Source: Bacteroidia bacterium
Lineage (GTDB): Bacteria > Bacteroidota > Bacteroidia > AKYH767-A > OLB10
Assembly: GCA_016788165.1 (NCBI GenBank)
Contig: JAEUTH010000025.1
Location: 1-64,000 of the forward strand
Reading direction: 5' to 3'
DNA length: 64,000 bases
Shown here one piece after another: positions 1 to 9,164 of this stretch. Numbering within the stretch: position 1 is the stretch's first letter; every line of letters starts with the position of its first letter. Made by a program: the position numbers and the translations under genes. Under the pieces are notes generated by a model, which saw only the letters and a program-made list of their open reading frames with translations, was not told the DNA's origin and searched no databases.

Positions 1-1
1 G

Positions 2-304
2 TTTGAGGTTTATATTTTATATTCAGAGAAATCGCAGCTCTACTATGTAGGTCAAACGTCAGATTTGGCACAACGGCTTTTGCAACATAACGGAACAGCC
101 ACCAATAACTATACATCGAAACACCGGCCATGGGTTTTAAAAGCTGCCATAACAGTAGCCGACATTAAAAGTGCATTAAGCGTAGAGCGTTATATAAAAA
201 GTCAGAAGCGAAAGGCATTTATAGCGCTGGTAATAGAAAAGCAAAACGACAAAGATTTTATAAGCTGGTTGTTCGATAAATCATCAATAATAAAACAAGG
301 TTAA
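2..304 (+). CDS. GIY-YIG nuclease-superfamily protein, 5' end cut off by the window
   Basis: The reading frame is open from the left edge (codon at position 2) to a TAA at 302-304, so the gene starts before the window. The first visible residues include VYILYS and, 11 residues on, YYVG, followed by QTSDLAQRLLQHN. This is the two-strand 'GIY...YIG' signature followed by the conserved Arg/His region of small GIY-YIG proteins (UvrC N-domain-like, YhbQ-like), which normally run to about 80-100 residues. The visible 100 codons are therefore nearly the whole protein. A TTG at 65 would give a 79-residue product, but it would drop the defining motif, so it is not the start. These single-domain proteins are common in Bacteroidota genomes and their role is mostly unproven. 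DNA binding or nicking is inferred from the family only. Confidence 0.8.
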   Translation, partial: FEVYILYSEKSQLYYVGQTSDLAQRLLQHNGTATNNYTSKHRPWVLKAAITVADIKSALSVERYIKSQKRKAFIALVIEKQNDKDFISWLFDKSSIIKQG

Positions 305-459
305 TCTAGCTTATAACCTGTTATATGGCTTTTGTTTATTGTTAATCAACAACAAAATTTATATAGCGGTAAACCAAATACAACTAAATATCCATGCTTT
401 TAACCGTTAAACTTTATTAGTTTCGCACGATTAAAAGTAAACGATTTATACTAATTTAA

Positions 460-1380
460 ATGAACTTATTAATTGTAGGTACTGTAGCATTTGACGCATT
501 AGAAACCCCATTTGGTAAAACGGATAAAATTGTTGGTGGTGCTGCCACTTATGCATCGCTTGCCGCAAGTTATTTTGCACGCAAAACAGGCATTGTTTCA
601 GTTGTAGGAGACGATTTTCCGGCAGCTTTCATCAAAGAATTAAACCAACATGGAATAAGTACTGAAGGGTTACAAATTAAAAATGGAGAAAAGTCATTTT
701 TTTGGAGCGGGCGCTACCATAATGACATGAACACACGAGATACCCTCGAAACACAATTAAATGTATTAGCCAATTTTAACCCGATAGTACCGGAGTCTGG
801 TAAAAATGCTGACTTTTTACTGTTAGGCAACTTAATGCCACAAGTTCAAAAACAAGTACTTGAGCAAATGATAACCCGCCCCAAAATGGTTGTGATGGAT
901 ACCATGAATTTTTGGATGGACACGCAATGGGATGCACTAATGGAAGTAATTCCCATGGTAGATGTTTTAAGTATAAACGATGAGGAGGCGCGGCAAATGA
1001 GTAAAGAATACTCATTACGTAAAGCCGCCAAAAAAATACTTCAAATGGGTATAAAGTACTTAATAATTAAAAAAGGCGAGCATGGTGCTTTATTGTTTAA
1101 CAAAGCAGGCGAAGTGTTTTTTGCACCAGCCTTACCATTAGAAGAGGTATTTGATCCAACCGGTGCGGGCGATACCTTTGCAGGTGGGTTTATAGGTTAT
1201 TTAGCACGTACTGGTGATGTCTCTTTCGACAATATGAAACGTGCCATTATTCATGGCTCAGCAATGGCCTCGTTCACGGTCGAAAAATTTGGAACACAAA
1301 GAATTATTAATCTCGAAAAACGTGAAATAGATGACCGTGTAAAAGAGTTTTTTAAGCTGGTTAGTTTTAGTATTTCTTAA
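460..1380 (+). CDS. PfkB/ribokinase-family sugar kinase
   Basis: This 306-residue protein has the length and both signatures of the PfkB carbohydrate kinase family. The N-terminal substrate-binding strand and GGAATYASLAA segment start near residue 27, and the C-terminal signature DPTGAGDTFAGGF starts at residue 232, with Asp238 as the predicted catalytic base and the GAG run as the anion hole. Members phosphorylate a sugar or nucleoside with ATP in the cytoplasm. The substrate (ribose, adenosine, fructose-1-P, 2-keto-3-deoxygluconate or other) cannot be assigned because there is no catabolic gene beside it. ATG at 460 follows an AT-rich leader without a clear ribosome-binding site, which is usual in this phylum. 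The gene stands alone between the GIY-YIG gene and cysS. Confidence 0.9.
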   Translation: MNLLIVGTVAFDALETPFGKTDKIVGGAATYASLAASYFARKTGIVSVVGDDFPAAFIKELNQHGISTEGLQIKNGEKSFFWSGRYHNDMNTRDTLETQLNVLANFNPIVPESGKNADFLLLGNLMPQVQKQVLEQMITRPKMVVMDTMNFWMDTQWDALMEVIPMVDVLSINDEEARQMSKEYSLRKAAKKILQMGIKYLIIKKGEHGALLFNKAGEVFFAPALPLEEVFDPTGAGDTFAGGFIGYLARTGDVSFDNMKRAIIHGSAMASFTVEKFGTQRIINLEKREIDDRVKEFFKLVSFSIS

Positions 1381-1527
1381 TAGTAGTTTCACTTATGTGA
1401 TTTTGATTAATAATTATACTTGCATTGTTATGATAAAGGCCATATCCACTTCACTTTCATATTGTTGTTGATGTTTTTCAGCAGCTGATACTTTACAGCA
1501 CAAATCAAAGCCTTACATCTACTAATA

Positions 1528-1535
1528 TATTTTTG
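1528..1535 (+). promoter_or_regulatory. Candidate promoter -7 element for cysS
   Basis: TATTTTTG fits the Bacteroidota -7 consensus TAnnTTTG exactly and ends 11 bases before the cysS ATG. No TTG is visible 17-19 bases upstream, so the -33 half is weak. It would give a very short leader. Confidence 0.4.
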
Positions 1536-1546
1536 AAGTAATTTTT

Positions 1547-3022
1547 ATGGAACATCCAGTATATATAACCAATTCGCTTACACGTCAAAAAGAAAATTTT
1601 ATACCGTTAAATCCACCACATGTTGGTTTATATGTATGTGGTCCTACTGTATATGGGCCACCCCATTTAGGTAATGCACGTCCCTATATCACTTTCGATG
1701 TTCTAAGAAAATATCTGACTTATTTGGGATATAAGGTACGATATGTGCGCAATATTACGGATGTGGGCCACCTTGAAAGCGATGCCGATGAAGGTGAAGA
1801 TAAAATAGCAAAAAAGGCCAGGCTCGAGCAATTGGAGCCTATGGAAATTGTGAAACTATATACCGATTTGTTTCACCTTGCTATGGAGCAACTTAATAAC
1901 GACAAGCCAAGCATCGAACCAACAGCATCAGGCCACATCATCGAACAAATTTCGATGATAGAAAAGATAATCGCCAACGGTTTAGCATACGAAAGCAACG
2001 GAAGTGTTTATTTTGATGTGACTCAATATAGCAAGCAGCATCACTATGGAGCACTATCGGGCAAAGTGTTGGACGATTTAATTGCAGGTGCCGGTGAGGA
2101 GCAACGTGTTTTAGAAGGGCAAGAAGAAAAGCGCAATCGTGCCGATTTTGCATTATGGAAAAAAGCCATGCCCGAACACATTATGCGTTGGCCAAGTCCA
2201 TGGGGTTTAGGTTTCCCGGGCTGGCATATTGAGTGCTCAGCCATGAGTAGTAAATATTTAGGCGAAACCTTTGATATACATGGCGGTGGCATGGATTTGC
2301 AGTTCCCGCATCATGAAGCCGAAATTGCCCAAAGTCAAGGATGCAATCATGTGGCTCCGGTTAAGTATTGGATGCACAATAATATGATAACCATTGATGG
2401 CAAAAAGATGGGTAAATCGTTGGGAAATTTTATTCATTTAGAACAATTTTTTACCGGTAATCATCCGCTGCTCACACAGGCTTATGCACCCATGACCATC
2501 CGTTTCTTTATGTTGCAAGCACATTATAGAAGCACGTTAGACATAAGTAATCAGGCTTTAGAGGCGGCCGAAAAAGCCAATCAAAAAGTTATGAACGCTT
2601 TTGGTACGCTCCATAAACTAAAACCATCATCAAACAACACGGCTAACATACCTGATATACGTAAACAAATTACCACGGCACTAAATGACGATTTAAATAC
2701 AGCAATTGCCCTATCACATGTTTTTGAAATGGTTAGGCTAATTAATGCAGCCTATGCAGGAATTGAGCAGTTATCGGAACAAACGATTGCTGAGTTTACC
2801 TCAATATATCATGATTTTGTTTTTGGCGTTTTAGGATTACGAAACGATCAAACAGGCGACAGCAGTGACGTTACAGGCTTAATGGATTTGATAATTGCAA
2901 TTAGAACAGAAGCACGCAACAAAAAAGATTTCGCAACTTCGGATAAAATCAGGGATGCATTAGCACAACTAAATATCAGAATTAAAGATGAAAAAAATGG
3001 CGTTAGCTGGATTAAGGACTAA
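1547..3022 (+). CDS. cysS: Cysteinyl-tRNA synthetase
   Basis: Class I aminoacyl-tRNA synthetase that charges tRNA-Cys with cysteine in the cytosol. Both ATP-site motifs are present: HLGN at residues 40-43 (the HIGH motif) and KMGKS at 287-291 (KMSKS). The catalytic zinc ligands that bind the cysteine thiol are recognisable as Cys31, Cys230, His255 and Glu259, with the same spacing as in E. coli CysRS (Cys209-His234-Glu238). The [10 protein letters not shown] block is also typical. The length of 491 residues is normal for bacterial CysRS, slightly extended in the CP1 region around residues 165-200. The 3' end overlaps the next gene by 35 bases, so the two are probably co-transcribed. Confidence 0.98.
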   Translation: MEHPVYITNSLTRQKENFIPLNPPHVGLYVCGPTVYGPPHLGNARPYITFDVLRKYLTYLGYKVRYVRNITDVGHLESDADEGEDKIAKKARLEQLEPMEIVKLYTDLFHLAMEQLNNDKPSIEPTASGHIIEQISMIEKIIANGLAYESNGSVYFDVTQYSKQHHYGALSGKVLDDLIAGAGEEQRVLEGQEEKRNRADFALWKKAMPEHIMRWPSPWGLGFPGWHIECSAMSSKYLGETFDIHGGGMDLQFPHHEAEIAQSQGCNHVAPVKYWMHNNMITIDGKKMGKSLGNFIHLEQFFTGNHPLLTQAYAPMTIRFFMLQAHYRSTLDISNQALEAAEKANQKVMNAFGTLHKLKPSSNNTANIPDIRKQITTALNDDLNTAIALSHVFEMVRLINAAYAGIEQLSEQTIAEFTSIYHDFVFGVLGLRNDQTGDSSDVTGLMDLIIAIRTEARNKKDFATSDKIRDALAQLNIRIKDEKNGVSWIKD

Positions 3023-4022
3023 GTACACATTATGGCTACTATTTTACATAGCCATAAATTCTCTAATATTGATTAATGCATGCAGCAATCCTACAAACAA
3101 AACGGATGTACAATCGCAAAAGCAAACTGAGCCAACAGTAGTGGTACCTGCTTTTAATTTCGACTCGGCCTATGCTTTTGTTAACGACCAACTGAATTTT
3201 GGCCCACGAGTACCGGGCTCAAAAGCTCATAAGAATTGTGAGATATATCTTACTCAAAAATTAAAATCATATACAGCATCTGTAATTGTACAAAACGGAA
3301 GTGCCAAAACATTTGATGGTAACATATTTCCTATAAAAAATATCATAGCACAGTTTAACCCGCAATTGGGTAATCGTATTATACTATCAGCTCATTGGGA
3401 TACACGCCCTTTTGCCGATGCTGATAGTATTAATAAATATAAACCATTTGATGGTGCAAATGATGGTGCAAGCGGTGTAGCTGTCTTATTAGAAGTTGCC
3501 CGTCAGCTATCAATCCATAAGCCGCAAGTAGGTATTGACATTGTTTTGTTTGATATGGAAGATTATGGTCAGGAACAAACCGACAACCGGTTTCCGCAGC
3601 AAGAAAACACGTGGTGTTTAGGCTCTCAATACTGGGCCGCCAACCCGCATATACCTAATTACACAGCCCAATATGGAATTTTGCTGGATATGGTTGGCGG
3701 CAAGGATGCTGTTTTTCCGAAAGAAGGAACCGGAATGCAATTTGCTTCGCATGTAGTTAACCATGTTTGGCAAGTGGCTCAAGGCATGGGATATAGTAAC
3801 TTTATTAATCAAACCACAAATCCAACCATGGACGATCATTACTACGTTAATACGATTGCTAAAATTCCTTGTATTGATATTGTGCATTATGACATACAAA
3901 GACCCGGTTACCCACATTATCACCATACACATGGCGATAACATTTCTGTAATTGATAAAAATACTTTAGGTCAAGTAGGGCAGTTAATGCTAAAAATAAT
4001 ATTTACACAAGCGCTTTCATAG
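2988..4022 (+). CDS. M28-family metallopeptidase / glutaminyl-cyclase-like lipoprotein
   Basis: The 344-residue protein begins with a short basic segment, a hydrophobic stretch (residues 12-30) and a lipobox ending in INAC, predicting lipidation on Cys32 and anchoring in the envelope. The body is a zinc-dependent M28 fold: HWDTRPFAD (His136/Asp138), [12 protein letters not shown] (Asp159), FDMEDYG (Glu191/Asp192), and a C-terminal HTHGD. This order and spacing match the glutaminyl-peptide cyclotransferase-like branch of M28, so the activity could be aminopeptidase or N-terminal glutamine cyclisation; sequence alone does not separate these. In T9SS bacteria many exported proteins start with Gln after signal cleavage (the giant protein here does), so a cyclase would be plausible. 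The start at 2988 lies inside cysS; a second ATG at 2997 is equally possible. Confidence 0.88.
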   Translation: MKKMALAGLRTKYTLWLLFYIAINSLILINACSNPTNKTDVQSQKQTEPTVVVPAFNFDSAYAFVNDQLNFGPRVPGSKAHKNCEIYLTQKLKSYTASVIVQNGSAKTFDGNIFPIKNIIAQFNPQLGNRIILSAHWDTRPFADADSINKYKPFDGANDGASGVAVLLEVARQLSIHKPQVGIDIVLFDMEDYGQEQTDNRFPQQENTWCLGSQYWAANPHIPNYTAQYGILLDMVGGKDAVFPKEGTGMQFASHVVNHVWQVAQGMGYSNFINQTTNPTMDDHYYVNTIAKIPCIDIVHYDIQRPGYPHYHHTHGDNISVIDKNTLGQVGQLMLKIIFTQALS

Positions 4023-4098
4023 TTTAAACCAATTCACGGTACCTAAAATGCGTTTGAGGAATTGAATAGTTGGCTTATAATACTATAGGGCAACAACC

Positions 4099-4500
4099 TT
4101 AATCTTGAGGCAAGCTCACATCATCTCTAACTATAAAAGCTATTTCAAAGGTTCCTTTAATCTTTTCAAGCGCTGATGCTGCTTCTATACGCGTCTTAAA
4201 ATCACCAACCCTAACTTTAAAATTAGGTTGTTGATACAACAAATAAGCTTTATTTAAATTATCCATTTGCTCGAAACCGGTTTTCATTTCAACAGCCTTA
4301 TCACGTTTTGCACCCGAATAAATTTGAATACGGTAGCCAGTCATTGATTTGTTAAGCTCGTTTACTTCTATACTCTTTTTTAACAACGATTGAAGTTTAG
4401 AGTCGATGACAACCTCTTGCGCCAAAGTATTATGTGTTATAAGTAACAAGTTAAGCAGTAATATTGAGCCAATTAAAACTGCTGATTTTAAAATGTTCAT
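4099..4500 (-). CDS. SPOR-domain secreted protein
   Basis: A 133-residue protein with an N-terminal signal peptide (hydrophobic residues 8-26, cleavage predicted after TLA before Gln). The remainder is one SPOR-type domain: GYRIQIYSGAKRDKA opens it and VRVGDFKTRIEAASALEKI closes it, the typical RNP-like fold that binds denuded septal peptidoglycan glycans. Placement in the periplasm is predicted. The gene is convergent with the M28 lipoprotein (76 bases between the stops) and divergent from the respiratory operon (227 bases between starts). Many Bacteroidota encode such stand-alone SPOR proteins; a cell-division or peptidoglycan role is inferred from the family only. Confidence 0.85.
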   Translation of the reverse strand: MNILKSAVLIGSILLLNLLLITHNTLAQEVVIDSKLQSLLKKSIEVNELNKSMTGYRIQIYSGAKRDKAVEMKTGFEQMDNLNKAYLLYQQPNFKVRVGDFKTRIEAASALEKIKGTFEIAFIVRDDVSLPQD

Positions 4501-4629
4501 AATGGTATATTCATTTTTAGTGAAATCAATATTAGAAAAGTTTCAGTAATGGAATAAGGCATCTAAATTAGAAATACTGTGAAACTGGCACATCAATTAC
4601 CATAAATGTTAAAATTTACAAACTTTTTT

Positions 4630-4659
4630 TTTGAGGCATAAATGTAAATTTTAAATTTG
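4630..4659 (+). promoter_or_regulatory. Promoter of the act-cta respiratory operon
   Basis: TTTG at 4630-4633 and TAAATTTG at 4652-4659, separated by 18 bases, match the Bacteroidota housekeeping promoter consensus (TTTG or TTG, 17-19 bp, TAnnTTTG). Transcription would start near 4665, giving a leader of about 60 bases before the first ATG at 4728. No other strong candidate lies in the 227-base divergent spacer. Confidence 0.65.
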
Positions 4660-4727
4660 CGCGATTGTTTAAAAAATTACAGAGTTCTGACAGACTTCTA
4701 AGTAATTGAAAATTAATAAGTTAATGT

Positions 4728-5945
4728 ATGAAATTGTTACTTAAGAATCACCTCAATTTACGCACTGTGTTACTATGGGTTTTGGTTTTAACCGGCTCAA
4801 TTGCATATGGTCAAAATGGTGAAGCACTTTTTAATGCAAATTGTAAGGCTTGTCATAGTCCAGGTGCCGATAAGGTAGTTGGCCCGGGTTTGAAAGACGT
4901 TGAAAAACGCAAAGACAGAGCATGGTTAACCAAATGGATTAAAAACTCAAGCGCATTAATTAAAAGTGGTGATGCTTATGCTGTAAAAATATACGAAGAG
5001 TACAACAAAACAGCTATGCCCGCTCAAAATTTGAGTGATGCTGAAATTGGCCAAATCTTAGATTATTGCAAAGACTTTAAACCGCCTGTTGCCAAAGCGC
5101 CAACAGCACCAACAGGCGATGAGAAAAAGGACGAATCGTTTCCATGGTTTTTATGCATAGGCGTTTTTGTGCTAATTGTTTTAGCCGCTGCATTAAACCG
5201 GGTACAAAAGGGTTTACGAAAAGTAATGCGCGATAAGCAAGGCATCCCGCAGCCCGTTGAGCTTAAAGGTGTTGATGCAGCATGGTCGTGGGCAAAAGGA
5301 AACAAAAAACTATTAGCAATTTGTTTACTTGTGTTGGCAGTTTGGGGTAGTGTTAGTGGTTGGTATGCGCTTTCAAAAATTGGTATTACCCAAGGTTACA
5401 AGCCCGAGCAACCCATTAAGTTTTCACATAAGTTGCATGCAGGCGATAATGGTATTCAATGTTTGTACTGCCATTCGGGAGCCGAGAAAAGCAAACATGC
5501 CAATATCCCATCAGTAAATGTTTGTATGAATTGCCATAAATACGTGAAAGAAGGACCTGTATATGGTAAAGAAGAGATTTCGAAAATTTATGCAGCCGTT
5601 GGTTGGGATGGTTCGGCTTACACAGGCGAGCAAAAGCCGGTGCAATGGGTTAGAGTACACAATTTACCTGATTTGGCATACTTCAATCACTCACAACATG
5701 TTAAGGTTGGTAAAATTGAATGTCAAAAATGTCATGGTGATGTTGAGAAAATGGATGTGGTAAAACAAGATCAACCACTTACAATGGGCTGGTGTATAGA
5801 ATGCCATCGCACTACAGAAGTTAAAATGGAGGGCAATGGTTACTACACGCAATTACATGAAACACTTAAAAAGCAATATGGCGAATCGAGTAAGTTAACC
5901 GTTGATAAAATTGGTGGGTTAGAGTGTGCACGTTGCCATTATTAA
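4728..5945 (+). CDS. actA: Alternative complex III subunit ActA: six-haem cytochrome c with fused N-terminal mono-haem domain
   Basis: First gene of the alternative complex III operon, which oxidises quinol and passes electrons to cytochrome c or an oxidase. The 405-residue product has a signal peptide (to about residue 28, before Gln), then a mono-haem cytochrome c domain with CKACH at residues 39-43 and a likely Met ligand in the AMPAQ segment. Two membrane helices follow near residues 135-155 and 193-212. The C-terminal half is a multihaem module with five more CXXCH sites: CLYCH, CMNCH, CQKCH, CIECH and CARCH. Six covalent haems are therefore predicted. Rhodothermus ActA is described as penta-haem, so the N-terminal cytochrome domain is an additional module relative to that form. 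The last haem motif is at the extreme C-terminus (CARCHY-stop). Confidence 0.93.
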   Translation: MKLLLKNHLNLRTVLLWVLVLTGSIAYGQNGEALFNANCKACHSPGADKVVGPGLKDVEKRKDRAWLTKWIKNSSALIKSGDAYAVKIYEEYNKTAMPAQNLSDAEIGQILDYCKDFKPPVAKAPTAPTGDEKKDESFPWFLCIGVFVLIVLAAALNRVQKGLRKVMRDKQGIPQPVELKGVDAAWSWAKGNKKLLAICLLVLAVWGSVSGWYALSKIGITQGYKPEQPIKFSHKLHAGDNGIQCLYCHSGAEKSKHANIPSVNVCMNCHKYVKEGPVYGKEEISKIYAAVGWDGSAYTGEQKPVQWVRVHNLPDLAYFNHSQHVKVGKIECQKCHGDVEKMDVVKQDQPLTMGWCIECHRTTEVKMEGNGYYTQLHETLKKQYGESSKLTVDKIGGLECARCHY

Positions 5946-6016
5946 TAGCCGATTTTTGTTTTTATAATACTAAAATTATTCAAACTAAAACTTTTTAGAA
6001 GTCAAAGTTTATCGTT

Positions 6017-9000
6017 ATGGAAAAAAAATACTGGAAAGGGATAGAGGAACTAAACCAAACACCGGAGTTCTTAAAACAAAGAAACAATGAGTTTCAGGAG
6101 CATTTACCTATTGAAGAAGCGCTTGGTATTAAAGCATCATCACCAACTGAAAGTACCAGACGTGACTTTTTAAAATTCTTAGGATTTGGTGTGGCAGCTG
6201 CATCACTTGCCGCTTGCGAAACCCCTATCCGTAAAAGCTTGCCCTATGTAGTTAAGCCCGAAGATATAATGCCTGGTGTGCCAAACTATTATGCTTCTAC
6301 CTTTAATGACGGGCACGATTATGCAAGTGTTTTAGTAAAAACACGTGAAGGACGGCCAATTAAAATCGAACCAAATGACTTATCAACCTTAAATTCTACG
6401 GGTACTTCAGCCAGAGTACAAGCCTCAGTTTTAAGCTTGTATGATAACAATCGCGCAAAAAATCCGGTTGCTAATGGTAATTCAATTTCGTGGAGTACGC
6501 TCGATAAAGAGGTTAAAGCCAAGTTAGCCGAAATTAATGCCAACAATGGAAATATCAGAATAGTTACGGCATCAATAAATTCGCCTTCGACTTTAAAAGT
6601 TTTGGCTGATTTTAAAGCGGCTTACCCAACCACTGAAGTGGTTACTTATGACGCTATAAGTTTCAATGGAATTTTAAAAGCAAATGAATTATCATTTGGT
6701 AAGCGGGTAATGCCAAGCTATAATATTGATAAAGCTAAAGTAATAGTGGGTATTGGTTGCGATTTTATAGGAAACTGGATTGCACCGGTTACACTTGCGG
6801 CTCAATACGCAAAAAACCGTAAGCTAAAAGGTGGCAACAAATCAATGTCGCGCCACATTCAGATAGAATCAACACTTACTTTAACCGGTAGTAATGCTGA
6901 TGATAGAATACGCGTAAAACCGAGCGAACAAGGCAGTATAGTAGTTTCGCTTTATAATAAAGTTGCAAGCAAGGCTGGGGCATCAACTGTTACCGGTGGT
7001 AATGCCACTTACGATGCCATGCTTACTAAATTGGCTGATGAACTGTGGGCAAATAAAGGTAATGCAGTGCTAATGTGTGGTTCTAACAGCGTTGCTGAAC
7101 AAACGCTTGTTAATGGTATTAATGTTTTATTGGGAGCTTACGATGCTATTATTGATTTAGATAAGCATTGTAATCTAAAGAAAAGCAATGATGAAGCATT
7201 TGCAAAATTGGTAACCGATATGAATGGAGGCAATGTTGCAGCATTAATAGTTTATAACTGTAATCCGGCATACACTGCACCAAATGCCAAAGAATTTATT
7301 GAAGGCATAAAAAAGGTTTCGCTTTCAGTTTCATTTGCCGAGAAACAAGATGAAACAGCAGCGTTATGTAAATACTTAGCCCCTGATTGTCATTATCTGG
7401 AATCGTGGAATGACGCTGAACCATTTAATGGTGTTTATAGTTTTTGTCAACCAACTATTCAAAAACTTTACAAGACGCGTCAAGCACAGGAAAGTTTATT
7501 GGCATGGTCGGGCGCACCCATTGCATCGTTCCATGATTATATAGCAACTTATTGGCAGGGATTAGCACCTGCAACATCAACACCTAATCAATTTTGGACT
7601 CAAATAATCCAAACAGGTGTTTACGAAAGCGGAATTCCTACAAAAACCACAATAAACTTTGTTGGTTCAGTTGCCGATGCAGCTTCAAAAATAGCCACAC
7701 AAAAAAGTGCGGGTGAAATCGAAGTACTGCTTTACGAAAAAACAGGTATTGGCAATGGTAACCAAGCAAATAACCCTTGGCTACAGGAGTTGCCCGACCC
7801 GATTTCGAAAGTTTGCTGGGATAATTACGTTTGTATTTCACCCAAAATGGCAGCAACCAAATCATTGGCTCAAGGTAATGTTGTAAAAGTTTCTGTTGGT
7901 AGCCAATCGCTTACACTTCCTGTATATGTACAACCCGGTATTGCCGAAGGTACCATAGCCATAGCACTTGGATATGGCCGACAAAAAGCGGGTGATGCAG
8001 GCAATAATGTTGGTAAAAATGCATATCCATTAATTAGTTTTGTAGATGGAAGTATGCAATACTATGCTGCCGGTAAATTAGACAAAACCACAGAAGATAA
8101 TTATGTGTTGGCAGCCACACAAACCCATCACACCATGATGGGTCGTGCCATAGTTAAAGAAACTACATTAGCCGAATACGCCAAAAACCCGAAGGCTGGT
8201 AACCCCGATGTGTTGATTGAAACACCGGAAGGAAAACAAAGACCCAAAGACATTGATATATGGGCAACAACCACACAACCTGGTTTCGACCGACCCAACC
8301 ATTCATGGGGTTTAGGAATTGACTTAAATGCTTGTATTGGATGTGGTGCATGCGTTGTTGCATGTAATGCCGAAAATAATGTGGCCGTTGTTGGTAAGGA
8401 TGAAGTGAACCGTGCCCGCGAAATGCACTGGATTCGTATTGACAGATATTATAGTTCTGATACAACTAAAGAAAATGCAGCTTCCAAAAATTTGGGTGCA
8501 CTTTCAATGTATGGCGAAATGGAAAAGCCATCGGTAGAGAATCCAAAAGTGTTTTTCCAACCGGTAATGTGCCAACATTGTAACCATGCACCTTGCGAAA
8601 CTGTATGTCCTGTTGTAGCTACAACACACAGCAGCGATGGATTAAATATGATGGCATACAACCGTTGTGTAGGAACTAGATATTGTGCAAATAACTGCCC
8701 ATATAAAGTAAGAAGATTTAATTGGTTTAACTATGCCGAAAACGCTAAGTTCCCATACACACAGTATCATCAATCAGAACGCATGGTTTTAAACCCTGAT
8801 GTTACAGTACGCTCACGCGGTGTTATGGAAAAGTGTTCAATGTGTATTCAACGTATCCAATCAGGAAAACTCACAGCTAAAAAGGAAAGCCGCAGACCGG
8901 TTGATGGTGAAATAAACACGGCTTGTGCGCAAACATGCCCAACCAATGCCATAACTTTTGGTGATTTTACTGATAAAGACAGTCAAATCTCCGTAATGTT

Positions 9001-9106
9001 TAAAGAGGACAGAACCTATTGGTTGTTGGAAGAAATAAACGTTCAGCCTTCGGTATTTTATCAAACCAAGGTCTGGAATCATGATAACAAAACTGAAAAG
9101 GCTTAA
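6017..9106 (+). CDS. actB: Alternative complex III subunit ActB: molybdopterin-oxidoreductase-like / iron-sulfur fusion
   Basis: A 1,029-residue peripheral subunit. The Tat-type motif TRRDFLKFLGFG lies near residues 47-58, after a long N-region, and directs export of the folded iron-sulfur protein; ACET may follow as a lipidation site. The large central part (to about residue 750) resembles molybdopterin oxidoreductases but, as known for ActB, is thought to hold no molybdenum cofactor. From about residue 770 an electron-wire domain carries the cysteine clusters CIGCGACVVAC, CQHCNHAPCETVC, CVGTRYCANNC and CSMC...CAQTC, which is the DMSO-reductase-B-like set of three [4Fe-4S] plus one [3Fe-4S] expected for ActB. 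The gene follows actA after 71 bases and precedes the NrfD-like actC, the standard order. Confidence 0.95.
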   Translation: MEKKYWKGIEELNQTPEFLKQRNNEFQEHLPIEEALGIKASSPTESTRRDFLKFLGFGVAAASLAACETPIRKSLPYVVKPEDIMPGVPNYYASTFNDGHDYASVLVKTREGRPIKIEPNDLSTLNSTGTSARVQASVLSLYDNNRAKNPVANGNSISWSTLDKEVKAKLAEINANNGNIRIVTASINSPSTLKVLADFKAAYPTTEVVTYDAISFNGILKANELSFGKRVMPSYNIDKAKVIVGIGCDFIGNWIAPVTLAAQYAKNRKLKGGNKSMSRHIQIESTLTLTGSNADDRIRVKPSEQGSIVVSLYNKVASKAGASTVTGGNATYDAMLTKLADELWANKGNAVLMCGSNSVAEQTLVNGINVLLGAYDAIIDLDKHCNLKKSNDEAFAKLVTDMNGGNVAALIVYNCNPAYTAPNAKEFIEGIKKVSLSVSFAEKQDETAALCKYLAPDCHYLESWNDAEPFNGVYSFCQPTIQKLYKTRQAQESLLAWSGAPIASFHDYIATYWQGLAPATSTPNQFWTQIIQTGVYESGIPTKTTINFVGSVADAASKIATQKSAGEIEVLLYEKTGIGNGNQANNPWLQELPDPISKVCWDNYVCISPKMAATKSLAQGNVVKVSVGSQSLTLPVYVQPGIAEGTIAIALGYGRQKAGDAGNNVGKNAYPLISFVDGSMQYYAAGKLDKTTEDNYVLAATQTHHTMMGRAIVKETTLAEYAKNPKAGNPDVLIETPEGKQRPKDIDIWATTTQPGFDRPNHSWGLGIDLNACIGCGACVVACNAENNVAVVGKDEVNRAREMHWIRIDRYYSSDTTKENAASKNLGALSMYGEMEKPSVENPKVFFQPVMCQHCNHAPCETVCPVVATTHSSDGLNMMAYNRCVGTRYCANNCPYKVRRFNWFNYAENAKFPYTQYHQSERMVLNPDVTVRSRGVMEKCSMCIQRIQSGKLTAKKESRRPVDGEINTACAQTCPTNAITFGDFTDKDSQISVMFKEDRTYWLLEEINVQPSVFYQTKVWNHDNKTEKA

Positions 9107-9164
9107 TAATAAAATAGAATATAACTTTAAAAGGTTATAAATAACACATAAACAAAATTTAAAT

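Noticed and set aside
65-304. Complete 79-codon gene starting at TTG 65
   Set aside because: The frame is open to the left edge and the GIY-YIG signature lies upstream of this TTG; the gene is a truncated one.
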